Shown piece by piece: positions 1 to 9,144 of a stretch of 64,000 bases of DNA. Position numbers and translations under genes: made by a program. The number at the start of each line of letters is the position of its first letter. The first letter of the stretch is position 1. This DNA comes from Gracilibacillus orientalis (GTDB taxonomy: Bacteria; Bacillota; Bacilli; Bacillales; Amphibacillaceae): the NCBI RefSeq assembly GCF_900114645.1, contig NZ_FOTR01000005.1:62001-126000 (forward strand), written 5' to 3'. The notes beneath the pieces were generated by a model, which was not told where the DNA came from, ran no database searches, and saw nothing but the letters and a program-made list of their open reading frames with translations.

Positions 1-53
1 GTACCTACTTATATAAATACTGTTCTTTATTTTCCTGTGAAGATATTCCGTAG

Positions 54-209
54 TGGGAAAAGTATTTATCTAAACCCACCTCTTTTACTTCAAAAGACAA
101 TGAAACTGAAATGGAAAAGAAGGCGATAGTGTTTATTCAAGAAGCTGGAGATACAATGGTTCAGATAATTTCTAGAGAGTGTAGTGAGGGTATTGTAGGC
201 TTGTATTAA
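54..209 (+). other. Possible 3' end of a truncated reading frame
   Basis: An open frame without an upstream start runs from a stop at 51-53 to TAA at 207-209 and encodes about 51 residues, followed immediately by a hairpin terminator. The terminator suggests that some gene ends here, but I do not recognise the peptide. Another frame (stop near 133) is also open to the left edge, so which frame is real is undecided. It may be a decayed gene remnant. Confidence 0.2.
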
Positions 210-211
210 AG

Positions 212-270
212 ATGAGGTTATACCAATGATTATTTGTAATTCATTGATATAGCCTCATTGTTTCTATTTT
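212..270. terminator. Bidirectional hairpin terminator
   Basis: ATGAGG at 212-217 pairs with CCTCAT at 253-258, the stem continuing inward through TATA/TATA-type pairs, and is followed by a T-rich stretch to 270. It lies just downstream of the minus-strand SDR gene and could also end any plus-strand transcript entering from the left edge. Confidence 0.6.
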
Positions 271-285
271 GTTTTAAACTTTTTT

Positions 286-1041
286 CTAACCTTTCATAAA
301 TCCACCTTCAGAGTGTATAATCTGCCCGGTTATCCATTCAGATTCATCACTAACGAGAAATTTAATGATACGTGCCACATCATCTGGTGTACCAATTCGT
401 CCCATTGGAAATTTAGGTAAAAGTGATTTTCTTATTTCATCCGTCATCCAAGTTGAATCAGTTGGACCTGGGTTTACGGCGTTAACCGTAATTCCTAATG
501 GGGCAAGTTCTTGTGACAAGGATCTAGTAAAGCTTGAAATGGCCCCTTTAGTCGCTATATAGGCTAACTCTCCAGTCATAGGACCTAAATCTTGCCCAGA
601 GGTCATATTGATTATTCTACCTGCATCTAAATTAGTTTTTTCAAAAAGGCGAGCAAATTGAACACAAAGGAGAAAAGTTGATCTCATATTGACCACATAA
701 TGCTCATCAAGCGTTTTGGCATTTAACTCTACATATCCACCTCTTGTGGAATGCGCTGCATTATTGATCAATATAGATGGTAAATCTAACTTTTGGGTAA
801 CTGTATCGAGTATTTCAAAGGCCGCATCAGAATCAGACAGATCTATTTGCAAGTTTTCACAGCGAACACCCATTTTTCTAATCTCTTGTTGAAACTTCTC
901 TATCCAATCAGCATTTGATTTCCAGTGCGTAAAAAAAATATCAATACCCTCAGCTGCTAGCTTGCGACAAATAGCGGTTCCCATATCTTTGTCACTACTG
1001 GCCCCTGTAATTAATGCAATTTTATTTTGACGATCATTCAT
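286..1041 (-). CDS. SDR family oxidoreductase (FabG-like)
   Basis: Classical short-chain dehydrogenase/reductase of 251 residues, the usual family length, acting in the cytoplasm with NAD(P)H on an unidentified carbonyl or alcohol. Visible are the cofactor glycine motif TGASSDKDMGTA (about residues 12-23, with an insertion-like spacing), the NNAA motif (93-96), and a catalytic set Ser148, Tyr161, Lys165 (YxxxK). The C-terminal GxxIxxxGG strand is present. It is read in the same direction as the oligogalacturonate lyase gene upstream, but 360 bases with a terminator separate them, so it is probably transcribed alone. The substrate cannot be told from sequence; a sugar-acid role by proximity to the lyase is possible but unsupported. 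Confidence 0.9.
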   Translation of the reverse strand: MNDRQNKIALITGASSDKDMGTAICRKLAAEGIDIFFTHWKSNADWIEKFQQEIRKMGVRCENLQIDLSDSDAAFEILDTVTQKLDLPSILINNAAHSTRGGYVELNAKTLDEHYVVNMRSTFLLCVQFARLFEKTNLDAGRIINMTSGQDLGPMTGELAYIATKGAISSFTRSLSQELAPLGITVNAVNPGPTDSTWMTDEIRKSLLPKFPMGRIGTPDDVARIIKFLVSDESEWITGQIIHSEGGFMKG

Positions 1042-1102
1042 TTTAATTTACCCCCGATATATAGGGACACTTGATAAAAGGGGAATAGAGATGTATCTGT
1101 CT

Positions 1103-1136
1103 CCAAAAAACAAAAGCAGACCCAAATAGGATCTGC
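1103..1136 (-). terminator. Rho-independent terminator of the oligogalacturonate lyase gene
   Basis: On the minus strand GCAGATCC pairs with GGTCTGC across a short loop (1116-1136) and is followed by a run of T (plus-strand A-run 1103-1115). It lies in the 360-base gap 1042-1401 between two minus-strand genes. The rest of that gap holds repeat copy A and an imperfect hairpin near 1207-1236, with nothing else recognised. Confidence 0.7.
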
Positions 1137-1350
1137 CTAGTCAAAGGATATTTATACCTCCATACCACGCATCCCTGTAATGATAATTATTCAAACAAAT
1201 AGACGTACTTATCCCGTTAATGTTATGGGTAAGCAGTTATTTATTTTGATGAATTATGCATTACAAGATTGGACACATATAGAAGAATTCTCCTTTCGAT
1301 ACATCTCTAATTTTATGTTATTTCATTTTTTGTTAAAAAACAATCCTTTT

Positions 1351-1405
1351 TTATAACGATGTTAATTGTCCGTAAAATCCCCACTGATAGAAGTCTCACT
1401 TTTAA
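1351..1405 (-). repeat. Dispersed stop-codon-abutting repeat, copy A
   Basis: On the minus strand the copy reads AAGTGAGAC, then CAGTGGGGATTTTACGG, then a degenerate TTAACATCGTTATAA end. The TAA stop of the lyase gene (1402-1404) directly precedes AAGTGAGAC. It is one of ten copies in this window sharing the same block order. Confidence 0.75.
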
Positions 1406-2550
1406 TTATTGATATTAAAATCCGGTAAAGTCTCAAAATTCTTCGGTAAATCAACTAAATATAAATTTCCGTAGCCATTTTTGTCACTGGTAAATAATAA
1501 CTGGCTACCGTCCGGGCTAAATCTGGGATGGGCGTGTACTTTTTGAACATGAAAACTGCAACGGTGTTCACACAACATTTTAGGGTTAGAGAACTCCCCA
1601 TTAACCTGATCCCAGACAATTAATTTATCAAGTGGAGCTCTTCCGTCTATTACTACTCTAGAAAATCCGTGAGAATGGGCATGCCAATTGCGAAAAGAAA
1701 ACTCTACCTCCTCCATGTTTTTATTGTTGTAGTGGATTTTCCCAAAAAAGGCTGTGCCATCCGCTCGAAAACCATGATATCCAATGTTTTCCCCATCTGG
1801 AAACCAGTATTCATGTCCGACCATTTCATAAGGTTCTTTTCGCTCACGAATCTTCCATGTCTCTTGGGTATTTAAATTAAGCCCCCATATTCGGTGATCG
1901 ACAAGTTGCCACGGCCCTTCATGACAGAATGTGATCAGGTTTTTATGTTTTGGTGACGTATTTATGTGAGTGGTAAAATTATGATCTTCGTAAACTACGG
2001 TTGCGTCTCCATCTTCAATGTTTATTTTTAGAATTTGAGAGTATGGTTTTGCTTCCATTAATTCACGATGACCCACATAACCATTCTTTAAATCAATTGG
2101 AAATTTGTTTTTAAAATCCTCATGTAAGCATGTAATAATAAATTTGCCATCCGCAGTACAGTTAATATTACCTCCAACAAGGGATTTATCTCCTTCAAAG
2201 ATTACTCTTTCTTTCAATGTGATTAAATCAATCTCGATAATTTGATGTTCTTTTCTGAAGTAGGCCGTTTGTTCAGTTGGATGTAAACACGCAGATAAAC
2301 TGCCATACGTCGTATCATGATCAGTCAACTGTACAATTTCTCCGGAGGAAATATTAAGACTGAATAAATTTGTTTTATTTTCCCTATCGGAGCAAAATAA
2401 TATCTTATTGCCGTTATCATACCAACCGTTTTCCGTAAAATACAGATGATGACTGTGTCCTGTGTAATCAGTTAATTGTGTTATGGTTACTCCTGAAAAT
2501 CGATCTTCGAAGCTTTTCCGTTCTGCTGGCCATATTGTACTTTTGGACAT
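1402..2550 (-). CDS. ogl: Oligogalacturonate lyase (PL22 family)
   Basis: Cytoplasmic beta-elimination lyase that splits short oligogalacturonides, made by pectin breakdown, into unsaturated monomers feeding the 2-keto-3-deoxygluconate route. The 382-residue length fits the seven-bladed propeller family. Visible are the N-terminal family signature GHSHHLYFTENGWYD (31-45), repeated propeller strands of the type LFCSD/LFTSDKNG, a conserved GHEYWFPDG (245-253) and the metal site Gln336, His339, His341 (QxxHxH, known to bind Mn in characterised members), with further histidines at 290-294. No other pectin genes (kduI, kduD, transporter, polygalacturonase) lie next to it, so this is an orphan copy. 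Its stop touches repeat copy A. Confidence 0.92.
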   Translation of the reverse strand: MSKSTIWPAERKSFEDRFSGVTITQLTDYTGHSHHLYFTENGWYDNGNKILFCSDRENKTNLFSLNISSGEIVQLTDHDTTYGSLSACLHPTEQTAYFRKEHQIIEIDLITLKERVIFEGDKSLVGGNINCTADGKFIITCLHEDFKNKFPIDLKNGYVGHRELMEAKPYSQILKINIEDGDATVVYEDHNFTTHINTSPKHKNLITFCHEGPWQLVDHRIWGLNLNTQETWKIRERKEPYEMVGHEYWFPDGENIGYHGFRADGTAFFGKIHYNNKNMEEVEFSFRNWHAHSHGFSRVVIDGRAPLDKLIVWDQVNGEFSNPKMLCEHRCSFHVQKVHAHPRFSPDGSQLLFTSDKNGYGNLYLVDLPKNFETLPDFNINN

Positions 2551-2805
2551 AGAATTCCAACCCTTTCTTTTTCAAAGATTTACCTGCATAGGTATTTCAT
2601 CGTCTAAATGTAATCGTATTCATTTTGTTGTTCAAAAAGAAGTATTTGTAGTAACTTTATTGTAAGCTATCCTGTTGGTTTACTCAAAGCATTTGGTAGA
2701 CAACTTATGGTTCTTATACAAGTATTACTTTTCTTGCAGGTTTACTCAGTTTTGAATTTTAGTTTGATAGTTTCCGATAAGAAAGCATAAAATTGGAGGG
2801 AGCAT

Positions 2806-3510
2806 ATGAATAGGATAGAATTCATTCGCAATGAAGAAAAGCAGTATCATGAATATTGTTATGATAATTACAAATTATTTGAAAAGGGTTCCTGGTTATA
2901 TAAACCTGTTAAGACAGTAATGGAATTAATACCTTTATTGGAAGATAAAGATCATCTTAATGTTTTGGATTTAGGTGCCGGTATAGGGAGAAATAGTATT
3001 CCTATCGCGGAAAAAATTAAAGGTAAGGGTGGAAAAGTTGTCTGTGTTGATTTACTGGATTCAGCTATTGATAAATTAATAGAATACAGTAAGAAATTTG
3101 ATGTGGAAGATATAATTGAAACAGAAAAGGCTGATATAGGAGAGTATTCAATACAAGATGATGAATATAATTTGATTGTTGCAGTATCTAGCCTGGAACA
3201 TGTTAATTCGGACAATGCCCTTGAAGATACAATTAATCGGATGGTTAAAGGCACCAAAAAAGGTGGTATTAACTGTATTATCATAAATTCAGAAGTAGAA
3301 GAACTGGAAATAGAAACAAATAAGCAGTTAGAAGCACTCATGGAGATCAATATTCCAACAGACGAAATGATAAATAAATTAAATAACATTTATAATGGTT
3401 GGAAGGTCATCAATCAGTTAGTCAAACCGTTGGAATACCAAATTATACGTAATGGAAAACCTGTTTTATTAAAATCGAATGCGATAACATTTGTGGCAAA
3501 GAAGGATTAG
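2806..3510 (+). CDS. Class I SAM-dependent methyltransferase
   Basis: A 234-residue soluble protein with the Rossmann-type methyltransferase fold. Motif I is VLDLGAGIGRNS (about residues 53-64), followed by VVCVDLLDSA with the acidic residue that binds the ribose of S-adenosylmethionine, and a post-motif II segment LIVAVSSLEHV. The start has a good ribosome binding site (GGAGGGAG, 2796-2803). The methyl acceptor is unknown. The next gene, an APH-fold kinase, starts 68 bases downstream on the same strand and may be co-transcribed. An inverted GGTATT/AATACC pair near 3519-3547 is a weak hairpin in the gap. Confidence 0.85.
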   Translation: MNRIEFIRNEEKQYHEYCYDNYKLFEKGSWLYKPVKTVMELIPLLEDKDHLNVLDLGAGIGRNSIPIAEKIKGKGGKVVCVDLLDSAIDKLIEYSKKFDVEDIIETEKADIGEYSIQDDEYNLIVAVSSLEHVNSDNALEDTINRMVKGTKKGGINCIIINSEVEELEIETNKQLEALMEINIPTDEMINKLNNIYNGWKVINQLVKPLEYQIIRNGKPVLLKSNAITFVAKKD

Positions 3511-3578
3511 TATTTTTGAGGTATTCAAAATACAGTATCAATACCTACCTTTCTCAAAATTAAAGTGAGGTGAAATGA

Positions 3579-4874
3579 ATGCTTTTGAAATTCATAGTGT
3601 ATTCAAAAGACAATAAAAGTTTGTTACTTAATCAACTAAACCAAAAGTTTTTTTTACCTGCTTTTGAATTTGATACTTTTCATATAGCGGTCACATCGAC
3701 TATTAATCATTTCTTTATGGAAGAATTCAAATTAAAAACAAACGTACTACGATGCAATTACCAAGAATTGCGTATTTATGAATTAGAAGCATTGGATGAT
3801 TTAAAAAACAATAATAAATATGTTTGGATAAAAATATCATCTATTCCATCACTAAAAGATCAAGTTTCCGACGATAAAAAGGAGCTATTACTTAACGTGT
3901 TGAATAATACATTTAATCGTTCTGTATCATGGTTTGAACCTGGTCGGCAAAAGGAAATGAGATATTGGGTTGAGCAAAAAGTATTTAAAAATGGAAGTCT
4001 TACATTAATACAAATGAGAAGCTGGGAACGAGCAGCATTATTTAAGGTTAAAACTAGTAAAACAAACTATTATTTTAAAGCAGTACCAAAAACTTTTGCA
4101 CATGAAGCACTTGTTCATAGATATATATCGGGACAATACCCTTCATATGTCCCCGAAATCATAGCAATAAATGAAAACAGAAATTGGTATATAATGAGCG
4201 AAATTCAAGGTGATCTTCTTGGAAAGTCTAAAGAGATTGAGCACTGGCAAAAAGCTGTCCATAGAATAATTGATATTCAAAAAAATTCTTATATACATAA
4301 AAAAAGGCTTCAAAAATTAGGATGTCCAGAAAGGCCTTTGGTAGAGGTGCTGAACAATTATTTAGAGCAATCTCTGGAGGGATTAGTCGATAGTAATTAT
4401 ATTTCCAAAGCTAACTACACTGTTTTGAAACAGAGTATACCTTCTATGTTGTCCCTTGTTCATCAATTAGATGACTCGTATTTACCAAAGGCTTTAGATC
4501 ATGGTGATTTGTTTGGCGGAAATATCATCGTCCAAAATGGGCAACCAATTATATATGACTGGTCGGATAGTTCATTAACACATCCATTTCTAAGTGTCGT
4601 GGTAATATTAGAAGAAATAAGTGAAATATTTTCAAACAATCAGAGCAATAGTTTGTTAGAAAGCTATATTAAAGAATGGGAAGAATTTGATACATTTGAA
4701 CATTTACTTAATGAATATCGGATTATTAGAATATTGGCTCCATTATACTATTTGACGGTTTATCAGCAATTTATATTTCCAAACTTCGCTGACAATGTAG
4801 ATAAACAATGGGTAGTTAACGATTATGTAGATCAATGGTTGAATCATATATTTAGATTGTCAGCATTTGATTAG
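3579..4874 (+). CDS. APH-family phosphotransferase (aminoglycoside phosphotransferase-like)
   Basis: A 431-residue protein. The C-terminal two thirds have the APH/choline kinase fold: the catalytic loop LDHGDLFGGNIIV (His308 region, HGDxxxxN) and the metal-binding IIYDWSD about 20 residues later. The N-terminal ~150 residues look like an unrelated or divergent lobe, making the protein longer than resistance-type APH enzymes (about 260-300). In the family this motif set supports ATP-dependent phosphorylation of a hydroxyl on a small molecule; the substrate here is unknown and antibiotic resistance should not be assumed. The start is preceded by GTGAGG at suitable spacing. Confidence 0.75.
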   Translation: MLLKFIVYSKDNKSLLLNQLNQKFFLPAFEFDTFHIAVTSTINHFFMEEFKLKTNVLRCNYQELRIYELEALDDLKNNNKYVWIKISSIPSLKDQVSDDKKELLLNVLNNTFNRSVSWFEPGRQKEMRYWVEQKVFKNGSLTLIQMRSWERAALFKVKTSKTNYYFKAVPKTFAHEALVHRYISGQYPSYVPEIIAINENRNWYIMSEIQGDLLGKSKEIEHWQKAVHRIIDIQKNSYIHKKRLQKLGCPERPLVEVLNNYLEQSLEGLVDSNYISKANYTVLKQSIPSMLSLVHQLDDSYLPKALDHGDLFGGNIIVQNGQPIIYDWSDSSLTHPFLSVVVILEEISEIFSNNQSNSLLESYIKEWEEFDTFEHLLNEYRIIRILAPLYYLTVYQQFIFPNFADNVDKQWVVNDYVDQWLNHIFRLSAFD

Positions 4875-5165
4875 TTATTACTGTTTCTAATGTGGTATAA
4901 GAAAGTTACTGTTAAAGAAAAAATCTGATTTGTAAAATCTATAGGAGCAGGGGTAAGATATATAGATTAAAAAAATCTTTTCATATTAAAAGAGTTATGA
5001 TTTTAACAACATACAATGCTTGTTCAAAAAAAGATATATAAATGCTAAGGTAGAATATATATAGACGTGAGGAATGACAACAATCATTATTACCTAAGTA
5101 TCCTTTGATTAAATTCTTAATTCACTAACTATTTGTTAAGCAGAAAAGGAGAGGAGCTAATTCCA

Positions 5166-5615
5166 TTGAAAAGAAATTTTTGGTTCATATCTTTGGGAAT
5201 GGTTTGGACCGTTATTTTTGCAAGTATGAGTTTCTATTGGGCAATGGGTGGTTTACTTGGTGTTCGATCCCTAGGAGGGGCAATATATGAAATGTCGTTA
5301 AATCCTGCTCCCTCGTTTGTTGTTGTAATATGGTTAACTGGTGTATTTAAACTATTTGGTTTTCTTTTGTTACTGATGATTCTTATTAAATGGCATAATA
5401 TTATAATAACTAAAACCCTTTATTACATGACAAAAATTGCAGGAGTAGCTTTATTTCTATACGGCTTACTCAATTTTATCACGATTACATTAAGTGCGAT
5501 CAATATTCTAGATTTTGACTTGGATTCCTCTGCAACTTTTTGGAGGTTAGTTTTTTGGGAACCTTTTTGGATGTTTGGCGGTATATGTTACTTTTTTTCA
5601 GTTAGGAAGTTATAA
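5166..5615 (+). CDS. DUF3995 family integral membrane protein
   Basis: Small membrane protein of about 149 residues with four hydrophobic helices. The motif SFYWAMGG in the first helix followed by an ExSLNPAP loop is typical of the DUF3995 family, whose function is unknown. I take the TTG at 5166 as start, because GGAGAGGAG (5149-5157) lies 8-9 bases upstream; a longer frame from ATG 5133 has no ribosome binding site. The upstream gap 4875-5165 (291 bases) is AT-rich and holds no recognised element. The gene converges on the minus-strand kinase gene; repeat copy B lies between them. Confidence 0.75.
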   Translation: MKRNFWFISLGMVWTVIFASMSFYWAMGGLLGVRSLGGAIYEMSLNPAPSFVVVIWLTGVFKLFGFLLLLMILIKWHNIIITKTLYYMTKIAGVALFLYGLLNFITITLSAINILDFDLDSSATFWRLVFWEPFWMFGGICYFFSVRKL

Positions 5616-5650
5616 TGATTGTTGACTGCCAGGCTGCTTAGCAAAGATAA

Positions 5651-5687
5651 ACGTGAAACCCCCACTGATGGAGGTCTCACTTTATAA
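5651..5687 (-). repeat. Dispersed stop-codon-abutting repeat, copy B (short)
   Basis: On the minus strand the copy reads AAGTGAGACCTCCATCAG then TGGGGGTTTCACG, and the terminal hairpin block is missing. The stop codon TAA of the downstream-ending kinase gene is formed by the repeat's own ATAAAG end (TTA TAA AGTGAGAC). Confidence 0.75.
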
Positions 5688-6239
5688 TTTAAACTCCTTT
5701 TTTAACAAGCTCGCGACTTCTTCTGCACTTAGTTCAGTATTGTTTATTCTTAGGTGATTTTTTCGTTCAATTTCCCTTGGCTCTGAATTCAATCTGTAGG
5801 CATTTAAGGAGTTAAGGAGCTCTTCTTCAGACTGTTGAATATTTCTTTTTGTTGGTTTCTGTTCAAGTCTGTTAGGTGTTTTATTACGTATTACTCTCTG
5901 ATCGACATCAGCTTCTAACTCAACGAAGTATATTTCAGCATTCTCAGATTCAAATATATGACAGATATTTTTCACAAAATTCCAATCTTCGTCTTCATTA
6001 AATGCCCATACATAGGTGAAGATCATTCCATAGTTTTCGCTTTTCGCAAAGGATTTCATTATTTCCTCGCGAAACAGCGTTGATAATCTCCATGTTTCAG
6101 TTTCGAATCCGAAGAATGGCTCTAGTAAATCGATGGTCATATGGTTATGTAATAATTTTAATTCTGTTATCTTGGCTAGCTCTTGTCCGACTGTCATTTT
6201 TCCAACAGCTTGTGGTCCAAAAATTAAGACGAATTTCAT
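5682..6239 (-). CDS. P-loop kinase-like AAA/shikimate-kinase-fold protein
   Basis: A 185-residue cytoplasmic protein with an N-terminal Walker A loop GPQAVGKMT (residues 8-16), followed by a helix and the HNHMTIDL segment typical of small nucleotide or metabolite kinases annotated as AAA family ATPase. A late RVIRNKTPNRLEQKPTKRN basic segment resembles a lid region. The phosphate acceptor is unknown. It ends inside repeat copy B and starts 58 bases downstream of the Nudix gene, in the same direction, so the two may form an operon of small phosphate-handling enzymes. Confidence 0.75.
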   Translation of the reverse strand: MKFVLIFGPQAVGKMTVGQELAKITELKLLHNHMTIDLLEPFFGFETETWRLSTLFREEIMKSFAKSENYGMIFTYVWAFNEDEDWNFVKNICHIFESENAEIYFVELEADVDQRVIRNKTPNRLEQKPTKRNIQQSEEELLNSLNAYRLNSEPREIERKNHLRINNTELSAEEVASLLKKEFKL

Positions 6240-6297
6240 TTTTTTACTCCTTTTTGTTAATCTCCTATATTGCTTCTATCAAAGATAGTATTTCATA

Positions 6298-6912
6298 TTA
6301 AAAATGCCGAGAAATTTGTTCCACAACTTGTTGTAAATAAGCTTTCCGATGTGGAACAATATTGTCTAAACTTATGTTTCTATTGATGGTGGTTTTCTGA
6401 CCGATTTCATTGATTTCAAAACCTTCCACTTTCATTTCATTCTTCTTGTCAAAGCACAAATCAGAAAAATCATTAATCGTTGTCTTTACCATTCCAGAAA
6501 CTTCTTCTTGTTGTAAGTTGAATTCATCGGTATCTTTTAAGTGGTATAGATATACATTAGCCCATTCCATGTCCAGGAAGTTATTTGTTTCGATGGGGTC
6601 TTCTAAAACTCCTAATGATATTAACTCATCAAAATTCACATCTATTCCCATTTCTTCATGTATTTCTCTGACACCATCTGTAACAGTTTCAGTTGAGAGT
6701 AAATGACCAGCAGCAGTTATGTCAAAAAGGTTAGGGAAATCTTTTTTTTCATTGCTACGTTGTTGTAAGTAAATATAATTTATGCCATCTTTTTGATCGA
6801 CGAACCAGCACTGGAATGTTTCATGCCAATATCCGCGTTTGTGCACTTCATCCCTATCTGCGATGCCTAATTCATTTCGTTTGCCATCATAAATTTTTAG
6901 TTCTTCGCTCAT
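6298..6912 (-). CDS. Nudix hydrolase (isopentenyl-diphosphate isomerase-like)
   Basis: A protein of about 204 residues carrying a full Nudix box, GHLLSTETVTDGVREIHEEMG (GX5EX7REUXEEXGU), in the middle of the fold; it would hydrolyse a nucleoside-diphosphate-linked compound with Mg. The N-terminal layout (KIYDGKRNELG, then RGYWHETFQCWF) is that of the IPP-isomerase-like Nudix branch, which also holds many uncharacterised hydrolases. The start is the ATG at 6912 because AAGGTGG lies eight bases before it; the longer frame begins with a GTG inside that ribosome binding site. It is upstream of, and codirectional with, the P-loop kinase gene. Confidence 0.85.
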   Translation of the reverse strand: MSEELKIYDGKRNELGIADRDEVHKRGYWHETFQCWFVDQKDGINYIYLQQRSNEKKDFPNLFDITAAGHLLSTETVTDGVREIHEEMGIDVNFDELISLGVLEDPIETNNFLDMEWANVYLYHLKDTDEFNLQQEEVSGMVKTTINDFSDLCFDKKNEMKVEGFEINEIGQKTTINRNISLDNIVPHRKAYLQQVVEQISRHF

Positions 6913-7139
6913 AGTATATTCCACCTTAATAAAGTTAGATTCCTATCCCTGACTATTATTCTTTCTGTCTATTAGTATTAAGTATATCACAACAAGCCCT
7001 AATTATTTCCAGTAGATTACTCAATAGTCTGTTATTAAGCAATGTAAAAAACCCCTAATGACTAGCTTTAAACGATACAGATGATAAAATAGCATCATCA
7101 TTAAATGAATGAATAAAGCAAACATAGGGGTGAAAAAAA

Positions 7140-7610
7140 GTGAATAAAAAGGAACTTATTTTGAAACAATTTGAAGCGTGTCATAACAAAGACACTTGGT
7201 TTGTATCTTTGAAGACTGCAATAGAGGGGGTTAGTTCTGAACAAGCTTCCTATAAAAGTGAAAGTGCTACACATTCTATATCTGAGATTGTTCATCATTT
7301 ATATTTCTATAATTTACTTGAATTAAATAGATTTAAAGAAATACCTGATGATGTTAGTGTTGCGGATAATAACGCAACATTTCGTAATGCAAAGGAAGTG
7401 AGTTGGAAGTCGCTGGTAAGTGAAATTTTGACAACGATGGAAGACTGGGAATATGAAATTAAATGTTGTGACCAAGATTATTTAGAAAAATATTCAGAAA
7501 GTCTTTCATATATAAACTTACACAATGCATATCACATCGGACAAATTTTACAGATAAGGAAACTAATTGGAATGTGGGATAGCAATAATGGAATTAACTA
7601 TACTTTTTAA
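7140..7610 (+). CDS. DinB-family four-helix bundle protein
   Basis: A 156-residue all-helical protein. The putative metal-binding histidines lie in HSISEIVHHLYF and in the late HNAYHIGQI motif, the usual DinB/YfiT arrangement. Family members include thiol transferases and damage-induced proteins of unknown activity. The start is GTG at 7140 behind AGGGGTG. It is the first of three DinB proteins in the window (others at 20174 and 43210) and the most divergent of them. Confidence 0.8.
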   Translation: MNKKELILKQFEACHNKDTWFVSLKTAIEGVSSEQASYKSESATHSISEIVHHLYFYNLLELNRFKEIPDDVSVADNNATFRNAKEVSWKSLVSEILTTMEDWEYEIKCCDQDYLEKYSESLSYINLHNAYHIGQILQIRKLIGMWDSNNGINYTF

Positions 7611-7912
7611 TAATTATGGTCGAATTTTAAAATGAGCAATGATGCTTATTTTTTCATGATTTTCATTTCCCTCTTATTTTTCGGGGAAATCTAACAATTT
7701 TTTAGTTATTTATCAATTTATCTATCAATTTTTTCTAAAAAAAGATATAATATCCTTGAGTAGATTTGAAATAAAGTCATACACATTAGCACAAAAGACC
7801 TACATAATTGCACTATTTTCGATTAACGTATTTCTAAGTATGTGTTTTAATCGAACTTTATTTTAAATCAATACTAAAAAATATAATTATCATAAATAGG
7901 AGGATATGGAAA
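7611..7912 (+). promoter_or_regulatory. Leader/promoter region of the LysM endopeptidase gene
   Basis: This 302-base gap holds a hairpin ATTTCCC/GGGAAAT (7665-7690) followed by a T-run, a plausible end of the DinB transcript, and two TATCAATTT direct repeats at 7711 and 7723. I could not find a confident WalR box or sigma-I promoter, the signals that control lytE-type genes in Bacillus subtilis; TATAAT-like strings occur at 7746 and 7882. Confidence 0.3.
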
Positions 7913-8986
7913 TTGGCAAATAAAAAAGTGGTAATGTCGGTTACATTAGGTGCAGCAATCGCAGCGGCAATGGTAGGTGCAGACGAAGCAGAAGCAGCAT
8001 CATATAAAGTTCAGAGTGGAGATTCTTTATGGAAGATTGCGCAAAAATATAATACAAATGTTCAGTCAATAGTCGATATCAATAAACTCACTTCAGATGT
8101 CATTTATCCTAATCAAGTTCTAGAAACTGATAAAACTCCTTCAAGTAGTGATGAAAAAAATAAGGATAAAGACAGCAGCCAAGCGGAAAAAACAAGTTCT
8201 GCTAAACATACCGTGAAAAGCGGTGACACTTTAAGTGCCATTGCATCCAAACATAATATTTCTCTTAGTAACCTCATGAAATGGAATGATTTAGATACTA
8301 CATTAATATACCCTGGGAATGTTTTAGTAGTTAAGAAGTCAAACACTAGTAGTAGCTCTAACACAGATAATACTTCCACTTCAAATTCTAAACCTAAAGA
8401 AGAAAGTGTGGGGTCTTCCACCGTATACGTTGTAAAATCCGGTGACACGCTTTCCCATATTGGGGCAGAGCATAATGTGACGGTCGCTAAGTTGAAGAAG
8501 TGGAATAATCTAAGCACGGATAGAATTAATATTGGTCAAAAATTAAACATCGGGGAAGCAAAAAGTAATGGATCCTCTTCGAAGGATAACAGTTCTAGTA
8601 ACAAACCCACCGCAGATGTAGATTATAATGTCGACGAGCTTATTGACGTAGCAAAAAGTCTGGAAGGTACTGGTTATGCATGGGCAGGAACAACACCAAG
8701 TGGGTTTGATTGCAGTGGATTCATATACTATGTTTATAACGAAGCGGGGATGGATCTTCGTCGTTACTCAAGTTCTTCTTACTATGATCGTTCCCATTAT
8801 GTGAACAATCCTAAAGTAGGAGATTTAGTATTCTTCGAGGGAACCTATAAATCTGGTATCTCTCATATGGGTATCTATATAGGAGATAATAAGTTTATCC
8901 ATGCAGGTTCCAGTGGGGTTGTTATCACTAGCTTGGATAATTCTTATTGGAAGAAACACTTTGAAAGTTTTAAACGATTTTATTAA
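7913..8986 (+). CDS. LysM-NlpC/P60 peptidoglycan endopeptidase (LytE/CwlS type)
   Basis: Secreted D,L-endopeptidase-type autolysin of 357 residues. A signal peptide (residues 1-28, cleavage near AEA-A) precedes three LysM domains (about 30-72, 100-142, 167-210), each starting [10 protein letters not shown] / [10 protein letters not shown] / [10 protein letters not shown] and separated by Ser/Asn/Lys-rich linkers. The C-terminal NlpC/P60 domain has Cys267 (FDCSGF), His318 (ISHMGIYIG) and His330 as catalytic set. The length and order match LytE, which cuts peptide stems at lateral wall and septum. Start is TTG at 7913 nine bases after AGGAGG; the nearby ATG at 7905 is out of frame. Monocistronic, ending at a strong bidirectional terminator. 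Confidence 0.92.
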   Translation: MANKKVVMSVTLGAAIAAAMVGADEAEAASYKVQSGDSLWKIAQKYNTNVQSIVDINKLTSDVIYPNQVLETDKTPSSSDEKNKDKDSSQAEKTSSAKHTVKSGDTLSAIASKHNISLSNLMKWNDLDTTLIYPGNVLVVKKSNTSSSSNTDNTSTSNSKPKEESVGSSTVYVVKSGDTLSHIGAEHNVTVAKLKKWNNLSTDRINIGQKLNIGEAKSNGSSSKDNSSSNKPTADVDYNVDELIDVAKSLEGTGYAWAGTTPSGFDCSGFIYYVYNEAGMDLRRYSSSSYYDRSHYVNNPKVGDLVFFEGTYKSGISHMGIYIGDNKFIHAGSSGVVITSLDNSYWKKHFESFKRFY

Positions 8987-9102
8987 AGGAAAGTACTTGG
9001 CAATAAGTTTCTAGTCGATCAACTAATTCTGCAAAAACTGGGGTTAGGCTTATCTATCGAAAAGTTTTATGGAATAAATGAATAGAGTTGAACTGTAAGA
9101 TA

Positions 9103-9143
9103 CTTAAGAGGCCGTCACCATTACATTGGGACAGCCTCTTAAG
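9103..9143. terminator. Bidirectional terminator
   Basis: Perfect ten-base stem CTTAAGAGGC (9103-9112) with GCCTCTTAAG (9134-9143), placed between the convergent LysM endopeptidase and ABC permease genes, with T-rich sequence after it on the plus strand. Confidence 0.8.
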
Positions 9144-9144
9144 T

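Noticed and set aside
286-1041. KduD (2-keto-3-deoxygluconate dehydrogenase) next to the lyase
   Set aside because: The SDR has no feature specific to KduD and is separated from the lyase by a terminator.
3579-4874. Aminoglycoside resistance gene
   Set aside because: The APH catalytic motifs are present, but the N-terminal half is unlike resistance enzymes and there is no mobile context.
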